NCBI RefSeq assembly: GCF_024494355.1
Contig: NZ_JAKNQY010000001.1
Span: 221,027-285,026, forward strand
Reading direction: 5' to 3'
DNA length: 64,000 nt
Source of the DNA: Pseudomonas sp. Q11
GTDB lineage: Bacteria > Pseudomonadota > Gammaproteobacteria > Pseudomonadales > Pseudomonadaceae
Shown: positions 56,663-64,000 of the stretch, in pieces
Numbering within the stretch: position 1 is the stretch's first letter
Layout of the letters: each line of letters begins with the position of its first letter
The notes under the pieces: generated by a model
What the model saw: only the letters and a program-made list of their open reading frames with translations
Database searches by the model: none
Told to the model about the DNA's origin: nothing
Translations under genes and position numbers: made by a program

Positions 56663-57742
56663 TCAACGTTGCGCCGAGTAAAGGTCATGCTTGAGGCGGG
56701 TCACGCCACTGAGGCCGACACCAATCAAGCTGCCATCCGGGGCGGACACCAGACCGGCGATCGAGGTGCCGGTCGGGCCTTTCAAATGCCGCAAGCTGCG
56801 TCCCCGATCGAGGCTGAGCAGCAGATCGCCGGCCTGGCTGGCCAGGATCAACGCGCCATCTGGCGAGCGGGTGCCGGCTGACAAGGCCACCTCCAGACCG
56901 GTTTCGATGCGCCGCCAGTTGACGCCCTGGTCACCGGACCAATAAGCGTTGCCGCGCAGACCGAAGACCACCAGCTCTCCGGCGGCACTGCCCTGCACAC
57001 CGAAAAAACTGCCGTCATAGGGTGAGTCGAGCGCCTGGAAAGTGCTCCCATTGTCAGCCGAACGCAGCAGCAGACCGCGTTCGCCAACGATGAACAGCGC
57101 ACCGCCCGCCGGGCGAATGCCGTACAGGTTGAGGCCCTCGGGGTTATCCACCTGCTGCATCCACGGCTGCCAGCTGTCGCCACCGTCAGCAGTGCGCAAG
57201 ATCAGACCATAGGCGCCGACCACATAGCCGTTGCGACGGTCGCTGAAATACAGGTCGAGAAAGGGTTTGTCCGGGCCATCGGCGACCAGCCACTCGGCAT
57301 CCTTGAGCCGCTTGGCGTCATGGCCTTGTTGAGCCGAAACCAGCGCCAGCTGCGCCGCTGCGACGCCATCGAGTTGCTTGAGCCAGGTTTCGCCACCGTC
57401 GGTGCTGTGAAGAATCACGCCCATATGACCGACAGCCCAGCCCTGCTCGGCATCCACGAACTGCACCGCCGTCAGGCTGACGCTGACCGGCACACGGGCC
57501 TGACGCCAGCTCTGGCCGGAATCATCAGAGAGCAGGACGATGCCGCGTTCGCCAACCGCCACCAGCCGATCGCCCGCCCGGGTTACCGCCAGCAGCACCG
57601 CACGGGGTGCCTTGGCACTCTGCAAGGCCGACTGGTTGAGTAGTGCAATCCCCGGGCTGGCCGTCGCCCAGCCTGATACTGATAACACAGCCAGCAGCAA
57701 GGCCACCGGTAGCGCCCGCATGAGTGAAAAATTACCTTTCAT
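56663..57742 (-). CDS. YCF48/BNR-repeat periplasmic protein
   Basis: 359 residues with a signal peptide (LMRALPVALLLAVLSVSGWA, starting ~residue 7). It carries repeated YCF48/BNR blades: GERGIVLLSDDSGQSWRQ, GHMGVILHSTDGGETWLK, GAYGLILRTADGGDSWQP, GERGLLLRSADNGSTFQ, consistent with a seven-bladed propeller. Plastid YCF48/HCF136 assembles photosystem II; bacterial homologues in DUF1302/DUF1329 clusters have no known activity and may chaperone or bind substrates. The ATG at 57742 follows GGAG. Confidence 0.82.
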   Translation of the reverse strand: MKGNFSLMRALPVALLLAVLSVSGWATASPGIALLNQSALQSAKAPRAVLLAVTRAGDRLVAVGERGIVLLSDDSGQSWRQARVPVSVSLTAVQFVDAEQGWAVGHMGVILHSTDGGETWLKQLDGVAAAQLALVSAQQGHDAKRLKDAEWLVADGPDKPFLDLYFSDRRNGYVVGAYGLILRTADGGDSWQPWMQQVDNPEGLNLYGIRPAGGALFIVGERGLLLRSADNGSTFQALDSPYDGSFFGVQGSAAGELVVFGLRGNAYWSGDQGVNWRRIETGLEVALSAGTRSPDGALILASQAGDLLLSLDRGRSLRHLKGPTGTSIAGLVSAPDGSLIGVGLSGVTRLKHDLYSAQR

Positions 57743-57828
57743 GTCCGCTCCAACCGCCGCAAAAGAGTTATCCAACCGCTGATCGCACAACGCGCCGATG
57801 CCTGGGCTCCGGCGCCTTGCACAATCGC

Positions 57829-59190
57829 TTAGCGCATGCTGTCGCTGGCCATGGCGTCAGGGGTGAAGAACGCGGACGGCGGACGCGGATAGCTCTGGTA
57901 CTGCACATCCAGGTCGTTGGCCGAGGAGTTCAGGAAGTAGGCGCCGGTCTCCAGGTTGTAGCTGCCCCACATCATTTGCGCGGTCAGCGCGGGCATTTCA
58001 GGCGCCAGCAGCGTGAGCGAATAGTTATGCCGCCCCAACTTGCCTTGCGCGTCATAGCCGTCGAGCAGCAGCACTTGCCAAGAGTCTTCGTCCACGTAAT
58101 AGGTGCGCTTGGGCACCACATGACGTTTGCCATCCTTGAGTGTGGCGCTCACGACCCACACCCGATGCTTCTCCCACCGCACCAGATCCGGGTTGAGGAA
58201 GCCTGGCTTGAGCAACTCGTCGCTGCTCGCCGCTGCCGCGCGGTTGTTGTTGTAGGGCACCAGCAACTCTTTCTTGCCAACCAGCTTGAGGTCGTGGCGG
58301 TCGGTCGGACCGAAGATCATGAAGGCCTCGTCGAAGAAACCGACGCCCGAGGTGACGAAGTCCGGCGTGTCGTAGGCAACGTTCGGCGCACGACGCACCC
58401 GGCGCTGGCCGACCAGGTACTGCCAGGCGGCACGTTTGCCGGGATCCATGTCCCAATGCGTCATCAGGCCCTCGCCGGCCTTGGAGGATGGTTGTTCGGT
58501 GGCCAGTTTGCCGATCAGAAACTTGCCGGCGAAGGTCTCCAGGCTGCCTTCTTTGAAGTAGTACGGTTGCTGGTACCAGAAACGCGCGCGGGTGGCCTGG
58601 ATTTTCTTGCCGCCTGCGGTCATCAGCCAGGTGTCAAAAGGCGAATAGAAGGTGTCGCCCCCCTGCCAGGACAGGCGGTAGTTCCACAGCACCTCGGCGC
58701 CGTTTTGCGGCAATGGAAAAGGAATCCCGCCATAGGCACCGCTGACCTTTTCGGTGGCCACCTCAAGGTTCGCGCGGGTAGCGTTTTTCAAGGTGTTGTC
58801 ATACACCCACTGGGGCGCTGCGGCACTGCGCCGGGTGGGATAAACGTCCAGACGGTAAGCCGGATATTTCTGCAGCAGGGCTTTGGTGCCCTCGGCCAAT
58901 TGGTCGGCGTACTGCGCCATGTTGGACGCGCTGACCGAGTACAGCGGCTTGTCGGCGGCGAACGGATCAGCGCGTTTATCGCCGTTCTTGTAGCCAGCCG
59001 GTGCCGTGGTGTAGCCACCTGTCCATTCAGGAATGCTGCCGTCTTTGTTGCCGGCGCGCTCGGCGCCAAGGGGGGTGAGGTCCGAGTTCAGCCGTGCGGC
59101 CTGCTCCGGGGAAACGGCCGCGTGCACCAGGCCGGCACTGAGCAAGGCAATGGCCAAGGCCGAAATACGCAAGGAAAGGTTGCTGTGCAT
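57829..59190 (-). CDS. DUF1329 outer-membrane-associated protein
   Basis: 453 residues with a Sec signal (cleavage after HA, ~residue 24). DUF1329 features include RLNSDLTPLGAERAGNKDGS, IPEWTGG, DPGKRAAWQYLVGQRRVRRAPN and YDTPDF. The fold resembles LolA/LolB-like lipid-binding barrels. It typically occurs beside DUF1302. Role in lipid or hydrophobic-substrate handling is inferred; no enzyme motif is seen. GAGG lies 11 bases before the ATG. Confidence 0.85.
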   Translation of the reverse strand: MHSNLSLRISALAIALLSAGLVHAAVSPEQAARLNSDLTPLGAERAGNKDGSIPEWTGGYTTAPAGYKNGDKRADPFAADKPLYSVSASNMAQYADQLAEGTKALLQKYPAYRLDVYPTRRSAAAPQWVYDNTLKNATRANLEVATEKVSGAYGGIPFPLPQNGAEVLWNYRLSWQGGDTFYSPFDTWLMTAGGKKIQATRARFWYQQPYYFKEGSLETFAGKFLIGKLATEQPSSKAGEGLMTHWDMDPGKRAAWQYLVGQRRVRRAPNVAYDTPDFVTSGVGFFDEAFMIFGPTDRHDLKLVGKKELLVPYNNNRAAAASSDELLKPGFLNPDLVRWEKHRVWVVSATLKDGKRHVVPKRTYYVDEDSWQVLLLDGYDAQGKLGRHNYSLTLLAPEMPALTAQMMWGSYNLETGAYFLNSSANDLDVQYQSYPRPPSAFFTPDAMASDSMR

Positions 59191-59208
59191 AACGAATGAA
59201 ACCTCTTA

Positions 59209-60855
59209 TTAGAATGTGGTTTTCACGTACATGGCGACGAAGTCACGGTCGGCCAGCGATTGCCCGTAGCTGAAGTTGCCGTCCTCGCGCAGCCCCGCCT
59301 CCTTCTTGCCGAAGAAGTTCACGTAGTTGATGCCGAAGTCCCAGCGCTGCAGGTAAGTGGCTTTGACTCCGACACTCCAGTCGCCGGCGTGGGTATTGCC
59401 GAACCCGGCCTTGCTGACCGCTGAGGAGCGCCCATCGAGGACCACGCCAAAACCTACCGGCACGCTCAGGTCCAGACCGTCGGCCACCTGGAAATAAGCC
59501 GGTTCGGCCAACACGCGCAGCGCCGTGGCGTCCCGGGTGGTGTTGGCGTCCAATGCCGCACGGTTATCGGTGACGCTGAGGGTGCGGTTCCAGGCCAGTT
59601 CGGCGAGCACCGAACCACCATCCCAAAGCGGGCCAGGCGACAGCAGATAGATGGTCGAGAGGTTGACGTGGGCGGTCTTGCCCTTGGCGTAGAGCGCGTC
59701 GCCGTTGTTGTCCGCCGCCATGGCCGGTGTCACCACTTGCAGGTTGCTCACCAGCGGTGCGTCCCACCGTACCGAGGTTTCGCCGGCGAAATTGAACGGG
59801 CCATAGGCGGTGGAGAAACTGGCGCCCAGGGTTTTGATGTCTTCGGCGTAGACCTGGCGATAGGAACCCAGGATCGGCAGTCCGGTGGCGGCAGCCGCTG
59901 CACCGTCCAGGTAGGCATAGAGCGCGCTCGGCGCCTTGTCGTGGTACTTGGCGGCGTAGAAGCCGAGTTCCAGTTCAGTGCCTTCGGGCTTGTAGCGCAG
60001 TTGCATACCGCCTTGGCCGGAATTCCTGGCCTCGATATCGGAGGCATGCACGGTGGTGTTGCCAAACACCTGGGTCCAATCGCCGGAACCTTCGCCGATG
60101 CCATCGTTGTCACTCAGGTAGCTGCCTGCCCCTGGCAGGTTGGAACGTTCCCATTCGAACTGATAGTAAGCACCCACCGACAACTGCGGGTTGATCTGCA
60201 ACTGCCCGGACACTTGATTGACCGGACGCAGGATTTCCTTGAACTGGGTGCCGGGGACGCTGAGCAGTTTGACGATATCGCTCGGCCCCTGGGCATTGGC
60301 GATGCCGTTGCCCCCGTAGAACAGGCTTTCGCCATAAATCAGGCTATGCCGGCCCAGCCGCACGGTGCCCTGGCTCGCCTCGCCGACATTGCCACGCACG
60401 AACACGAAAGCATCGAGCAGTTCGGCGTCGCGTCCGTGCAGTTCGCGGGTATCGTCGAGGAAGTGCCGTTGCTCGCTGCTGTCGGTGTTCTTGTTGTAGA
60501 TATCGTCGTACCAGGCGGCCCCACTGAGGCGCAGGCCATAGTTTTCCCGGCTCAGGTCCATCTCACTGAACAAGTCCAGGCGGTTGGAGACCAGCCCGCT
60601 ACTGAAATTCTTGTCGCCCTGACTCTGGATCGAGGGATACAGGCCGCCCGCCGTCGGCGCGTTGACCAGATTGTCGTCGGCACCTTGCAGACGCCAGGCC
60701 TGGCTGTACTTGAGGGTGTTATCCCAACGCAGGCGCCATTGACTGTCACCCAAGTCTATTTGCGCAGCCTGGGGTTGGGAGGCCCAGCCGGCCAGGCAAA
60801 CCGAGAGTGCCAGGGCCGAACGCTTGAAGCCTGGATAGCATCGAGAATTGTGCAT
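59209..60855 (-). CDS. DUF1302 outer-membrane barrel protein
   Basis: 548 residues. Signal peptide (KRSALALSVCLAGWASQPQA, cleaved before AQIDLG) followed by alternating beta strands, ending in F (VAMYVKTTF), the usual outer-membrane barrel terminus. Contains the DUF1302 pattern WRLRWDNTLKYSQAWRL, DFNSxL-like region and GRHSLIYGESLFYGG. It probably forms a channel for hydrophobic substrates. The ATG at 60855 has GAGGA six bases upstream; further ATGs at 60867 and 60888 are weaker. Confidence 0.85.
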   Translation of the reverse strand: MHNSRCYPGFKRSALALSVCLAGWASQPQAAQIDLGDSQWRLRWDNTLKYSQAWRLQGADDNLVNAPTAGGLYPSIQSQGDKNFSSGLVSNRLDLFSEMDLSRENYGLRLSGAAWYDDIYNKNTDSSEQRHFLDDTRELHGRDAELLDAFVFVRGNVGEASQGTVRLGRHSLIYGESLFYGGNGIANAQGPSDIVKLLSVPGTQFKEILRPVNQVSGQLQINPQLSVGAYYQFEWERSNLPGAGSYLSDNDGIGEGSGDWTQVFGNTTVHASDIEARNSGQGGMQLRYKPEGTELELGFYAAKYHDKAPSALYAYLDGAAAAATGLPILGSYRQVYAEDIKTLGASFSTAYGPFNFAGETSVRWDAPLVSNLQVVTPAMAADNNGDALYAKGKTAHVNLSTIYLLSPGPLWDGGSVLAELAWNRTLSVTDNRAALDANTTRDATALRVLAEPAYFQVADGLDLSVPVGFGVVLDGRSSAVSKAGFGNTHAGDWSVGVKATYLQRWDFGINYVNFFGKKEAGLREDGNFSYGQSLADRDFVAMYVKTTF

Positions 60856-60949
60856 GTTGTTCCTCATTGTTCTTGTTGTTGGAAGCATGTTTTAAGAACT
60901 GGCCGTTCGCCCGGAGACGACCGGCGGTCACTCACCCAAGGCTCCTCGT

Positions 60950-61717
60950 TCAGATATAGGTGGATGCCAGGCCGCCATCGACCGGCAGGTTGACGCCATT
61001 GATCCAACGCGCTTCGTCGGCACACAGAAAGGCAATGGCCGCCGCCACTTCGTCGGCGTAGGCCGGGCGTTTCATACGATGAGCGTCAGCCTCGACGCGC
61101 TCTTGACCGAGCATGCTGACGAAATCACCCAGGATGGGCGTGAACACCGGGCCAGGCGCCACGCAGTTCATCCGCACCGAGGTCTGCAAGAACCAGGGTT
61201 GGGCCTGCTGGTAATTCCAGACGATCAAGGCTTCTTTGAAATACTGGTAGCAGCTCTGCCGGGGCACCGGATGTTCGGCCAGCCAGGCTTGTCCATGGGC
61301 AAAGCTTTGGGTACCGGCCAGGGCCTTGTGCAGGTCCAGGCGCTGCGGCCATTGCGCGCCAAGAATCGAAGCGACGTTGACGATGCTGCCCCCCGCAACG
61401 ATGCGCGGCAGCACCGCCCCACAGAGATGGCGTACCCCCAGGTAATTGACCTGGGCAACCCGTTGCGGGTCGGCAGTACCGGGGACCCCTGCGATGTTGC
61501 ACAAGCCGTCGAGCGCCGGCGGCAACTGCTGCACGGCCGCATCGATGGCATCCGGGTGACTGAGATCAGCCTGGATGAAATCGTCCAGGCTCAGGTGGGG
61601 CTCATTACGATCCATGCCGATAACGGTGGCACCGTGGGCACGCAGGGTCCGGGCAGTTTCGGCACCGATGCCCGAGGAGACCCCGGTCACGACTATCCTC
61701 TTATTGGTCAACTTCAT
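60950..61717 (-). CDS. CalA-like coniferyl-alcohol dehydrogenase (SDR)
   Basis: 255 residues, classical SDR: TGVSSGIGAETAR (cofactor), NIAGVPG, catalytic Ser in VNVASILGAQ, Tyr-x3-Lys in CYQYFKEA, and the C-terminal GVNLPVDGGLAS. The length (255) and the segments IAGVPGTADPQRVAQVNYLGVRHL match coniferyl-alcohol dehydrogenase/3-alpha-hydroxysteroid-dehydrogenase-type proteins. It oxidises an alcohol to an aldehyde or ketone with NAD(P)+. First gene of a sigma-54-driven operon. Substrate identity is not proven. Confidence 0.8.
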   Translation of the reverse strand: MKLTNKRIVVTGVSSGIGAETARTLRAHGATVIGMDRNEPHLSLDDFIQADLSHPDAIDAAVQQLPPALDGLCNIAGVPGTADPQRVAQVNYLGVRHLCGAVLPRIVAGGSIVNVASILGAQWPQRLDLHKALAGTQSFAHGQAWLAEHPVPRQSCYQYFKEALIVWNYQQAQPWFLQTSVRMNCVAPGPVFTPILGDFVSMLGQERVEADAHRMKRPAYADEVAAAIAFLCADEARWINGVNLPVDGGLASTYI

Positions 61718-61815
61718 ACGGGCTTCCCGATTCGTGCTTGTGCTGCCTGCTCGCAGGCGGCGACAGCCAAGCCATATTGTTATTGCCGAATTAGTTAATC
61801 TCGGTAACTAGTTGT

Positions 61816-61831
61816 AGCAAGCGATATGCCA
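61816..61831 (-). promoter_or_regulatory. sigma-54 (-24/-12) promoter of the catabolic operon
   Basis: On the minus strand TGGCATATCGCTTGCT fits TGGCA-N6-TTGCT exactly. It points at the CalA-like gene, whose ATG is at 61717, and lies beside the gene for a divergent sigma-54 activator. Confidence 0.85.
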
Positions 61832-61918
61832 TTTCCGGGCAATCACACGGCAACCGCTCAAGCACGCGGCATCCAGCGAATACAGGGGTATATGAGCTTC
61901 AGGCGGGGGGCTAATGCG

Positions 61919-61954
61919 GTTGAAAAAAGTGATGATTTCAGCAATTTCATGCTG
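61919..61954. promoter_or_regulatory. candidate upstream activator site
   Basis: Two imperfect dyads lie 90-125 bases upstream of the -24 element: TTGAAA (61920-61925) with TTTCA (61936-61940), and CAGCA (61939-61943) with TGCTG (61950-61954). This spacing suits a XylR/DmpR-type activator. Low-confidence. Confidence 0.3.
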
Positions 61955-61993
61955 CACTATGCAGATTATGATTACCCCGTTTAAGGATTTGTG

Positions 61994-63823
61994 ATGGCGA
62001 ACAAGCTGATTTCCCTGGCCGAACTCTCTCGCGCAACGCCAAGCAAACCCGTGCGGGGTGCCAGCGAGCAGCTGCCACCGGGGGCACCGCCTACCCTGCA
62101 GGATCTGACTGAATGCCTGATGTTCAGCCCGGGCGACGGGCGCATCTGGTTGAACGGCGCACGCATGCTGCTGATCCACAACAGCGGCATCGGCGCACTA
62201 CGTCGAGAGCTGATTGAAAGCATGGGCCTGGCCCGCGCCCGAGGCATCATGCTGCGCACGGGTTACCATTGCGGGGCTCGGGACGCCGCCCTGATCAAGG
62301 AACGCTTCCCCGAGGCCGACATCCTGGCGCTGTTTGCCGCCGGCCCGATCATTCATGCGATCGAAGGCGCGGTGAAGGTCGAGCCGGTGCATTTCGAGTT
62401 CGACATGAACCTGGGCACCTATTACGGCGAATTCCTCTGGCACCACTCCAGCGAGGACGATGAGCACATCGCCCAATACGGCATCGGCACCGAACCGGCC
62501 TGCTGGATGCAGACCGGCTATGCCACCGGGTACACCTCGGCGATGGTCGGCCGGCTGATTCTCTACCGCGAGGTCGAATGCCGTTCCACCGGGTCCAGCA
62601 TTTGCCGACTGATTGGAAAACCCGCGGAGGAATGGGACGACGCCGAAGCGGACCTGGCCGACCTCAACGCCGAGCCTTTCGTCAGCACTGGCGGGCGCAG
62701 CATGACGGCCCACCGTCGCAGCGATAAAGGCGCCCTGCCGGCAAGCTTGCTGGTTGATCCGACACCCGCACAAGACAGCGACATGGTGGGAATTTCCTCA
62801 GCCTTCAACGCCGCCTGCCACATGTTGCGACGGGTCGCGCCGACCCAGGCGACGGTGCTGTTCACCGGCGAGTCCGGGGTCGGCAAGGAAATGTTCGCCC
62901 GAATGCTGCACCGTATCAGCCCGCGTCACGATGCGCCCTTCGTCGCCATCAACTGTGCGGCCATCCCGGAAAACCTGATGGAGTCGGAGCTGTTCGGCGT
63001 CGAGCGTGGCGCCTACACCGGTGCCACTCAATCGCGCGCCGGACGCTTCGAGCGCGCCGATGGCGGCACCCTGTTCCTCGACGAGATCGCCACCCTCAGT
63101 CTGGTGGCCCAGGGCAAGCTGCTGCGCGCCTTGCAGGAGGGCGAAGTCGAGCGAGTCGGTGGCAGCCGCACGTTGAAGGTCGATGTGCGAGTGGTCGCCG
63201 CGACCAACGTCGACCTTCGTGCCGCCGCGCAACGTGGCGAGTTCCGAGAGGATCTGTTCTTTCGCCTGAATGTGTTCCCGATCCACCTGCCGCCGTTGCG
63301 CGAGCGCAAGGAAGACATCCCATTGTTGATGACCCACTTCCTGCATCGCTTCACCCAGCGCCATGGTCGGCAGATCAGCGGTTTCACTCCGCGTACGGCC
63401 GATACACTGCTGGCCTATGACTTTCCGGGCAATATCCGCGAGTTGCAGAACCTGGTGGAGCGCGGCGTGATCAGCGCCCCGGATGGCGGGGCAATCGACC
63501 TGGCGCACTTGTTTACCAGCGGCGAGCGCCTGGCCCAGCCCATGTTTTCCATCGGCACCCGTGGCCAACTGGCCGCCAGCCCCAACGATCCGCCATCGGC
63601 CCATACAACGACCGCCGCAGCCAGTACTACGGGCAGCGGTGCGAGTCTGGAAATGTTCGGCGGCAAGGATCCGAGCCGACTGTCATTGCAAGAGATTGAG
63701 GACACCATCATTGACCACTGCCTGGGCGAGGTGAAAGGCAATGTCTCTGAGGCTGCCCGCCGTCTCGGCCTGACCCGTGCCCAGTTGTCCTATCGTCTGT
63801 CGCGGCGCTCGACCGGCGAATAA
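61994..63823 (+). CDS. XylR/DmpR-type sigma-54-dependent activator
   Basis: 609 residues. A XylR_N ligand domain (~30-130, [20 protein letters not shown]), a V4R domain (~130-190, ending [16 protein letters not shown] with its conserved Cys pair), an AAA+ domain (Walker [10 protein letters not shown]; loop [10 protein letters not shown], so GAYTGA rather than [17 protein letters not shown]) and a Fis HTH ([21 protein letters not shown]). Such proteins bind aromatic effectors directly. The ATG at 61994 follows AAGGA. It diverges from the CalA/DUF1302 operon and its -24/-12 promoter. Confidence 0.88.
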   Translation: MANKLISLAELSRATPSKPVRGASEQLPPGAPPTLQDLTECLMFSPGDGRIWLNGARMLLIHNSGIGALRRELIESMGLARARGIMLRTGYHCGARDAALIKERFPEADILALFAAGPIIHAIEGAVKVEPVHFEFDMNLGTYYGEFLWHHSSEDDEHIAQYGIGTEPACWMQTGYATGYTSAMVGRLILYREVECRSTGSSICRLIGKPAEEWDDAEADLADLNAEPFVSTGGRSMTAHRRSDKGALPASLLVDPTPAQDSDMVGISSAFNAACHMLRRVAPTQATVLFTGESGVGKEMFARMLHRISPRHDAPFVAINCAAIPENLMESELFGVERGAYTGATQSRAGRFERADGGTLFLDEIATLSLVAQGKLLRALQEGEVERVGGSRTLKVDVRVVAATNVDLRAAAQRGEFREDLFFRLNVFPIHLPPLRERKEDIPLLMTHFLHRFTQRHGRQISGFTPRTADTLLAYDFPGNIRELQNLVERGVISAPDGGAIDLAHLFTSGERLAQPMFSIGTRGQLAASPNDPPSAHTTTAAASTTGSGASLEMFGGKDPSRLSLQEIEDTIIDHCLGEVKGNVSEAARRLGLTRAQLSYRLSRRSTGE

Positions 63824-63912
63824 CGGCATCGCCGATCCGGGGAAAAGTGCGGGGGCAATTGTCTTGGATGGCTTATGTTGCTTTCGATTTCCCGGCCATC
63901 CAAACCTCCTCC

Positions 63913-64000
63913 GTGGGAGCAAAGCTTGCTCGCGATAGCGGTGGTTCCGCTCGCATCAATGTTGAATGTGCCTCAGTCATCGCGAGCAAGCTTTGCTCCC
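63913..64000. repeat. paired REP (BIME-like) inverted repeat
   Basis: The 22-base arm at 63915-63936 (GGGAGCAAAGCTTGCTCGCG, then AT) is exactly the reverse complement of 63979-64000. The pair flanks ~42 bases and may extend past the window edge. This is the common Pseudomonas REP doublet in a region beyond the last gene. Confidence 0.85.

Noticed and set aside
57724..59199. 491-codon plus-strand frame
   Set aside because: Spans the DUF1329 gene and part of the YCF48-like gene on the opposite strand; no domain or ribosome site.
59668..60993. 441-codon plus-strand frame
   Set aside because: Shadow of the DUF1302 gene; the DUF1302 signal peptide and C-terminal Phe decide for the minus strand.
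62798..63604. 268-codon minus-strand frame
   Set aside because: Opposite the AAA+ domain of the XylR-type activator, whose motifs are all intact.

Overview
This 64 kb window looks like chromosome of a Pseudomonas, probably from the fluorescens/putida side of the genus. The base composition is GC-rich, genes are tightly packed, sigma-54 (-24/-12) promoters and an Anr-type box are present, a Pseudomonas-style REP inverted repeat closes the window, and the gene content (FisR-type sulfide regulator, Acr3/ArsH/ArsJ arsenic locus, BdlA-like receptor, DUF1302/DUF1329 cluster, CalA-like dehydrogenase) fits that genus. No rRNA, tRNA, CRISPR, insertion sequence or phage gene was seen. About 58 protein genes are supported.

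Layout. 1-7.9 kb: a truncated PPOX/flavin/2Fe-2S reductase, an HWE histidine kinase with a single-domain receiver, a divergent NarL-type regulator, a BamE-like lipoprotein and a hybrid kinase with an RpfC-like membrane sensor. 7.9-13.7 kb: a MgtC/DUF4010 membrane protein, then a stress block behind a perfect Anr box (tandem universal stress protein, P-type cation ATPase, small universal stress protein). 13.8-19.6 kb: a sulfide oxidation module. A FisR-like sigma-54 activator faces a canonical -24/-12 promoter and an operon of persulfide dioxygenase, a rhodanese-like/SQR fusion, a TauE exporter and a pair of YeeE/YedE proteins.

19.7-26.1 kb: a leftward, translationally coupled seven-gene operon: thermostable-hemolysin-family protein (LuxI/GNAT-like), acyl-adenylating enzyme, heme-oxygenase-like diiron oxidase, frameshifted SDR, TPR lipid-cluster protein, and a QseB/PmrA-type response regulator with its kinase. 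It reads as a self-contained pathway for making and possibly sensing an acylated small molecule, and is the best candidate here for an undescribed system. 26.1-33 kb: an arsenic island (arsR-arsC-arsH-gapdh-arsJ leftward; acr3, a second arsR and arsO rightward). 33-37 kb: SulP transporter with a universal stress protein, and NhaA with a long structured leader.

37-47.6 kb: amidase, two LysR/EamA divergent pairs, a VOC protein, an EAL phosphodiesterase beside a BdlA-like soluble chemoreceptor, and a PQQ-type glucose/sorbosone dehydrogenase lipoprotein with a DUF2231 membrane partner. 47.7-54.1 kb: a polar amino-acid ABC system with an embedded argininosuccinate-lyase-like enzyme, two ATPases in tandem and a divergent LysR. 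54.2-63.8 kb: a sigma-54-driven catabolic operon (CalA-like dehydrogenase, DUF1302, DUF1329, YCF48-like, MMPL/RND) with a divergent XylR/DmpR-type activator.

Start sites were moved inward from the longest reading frame wherever a Shine-Dalgarno sequence, a signal peptide or a 4-base ATGA overlap argued for it. All functional names are from motif recognition by eye; no database search was run.
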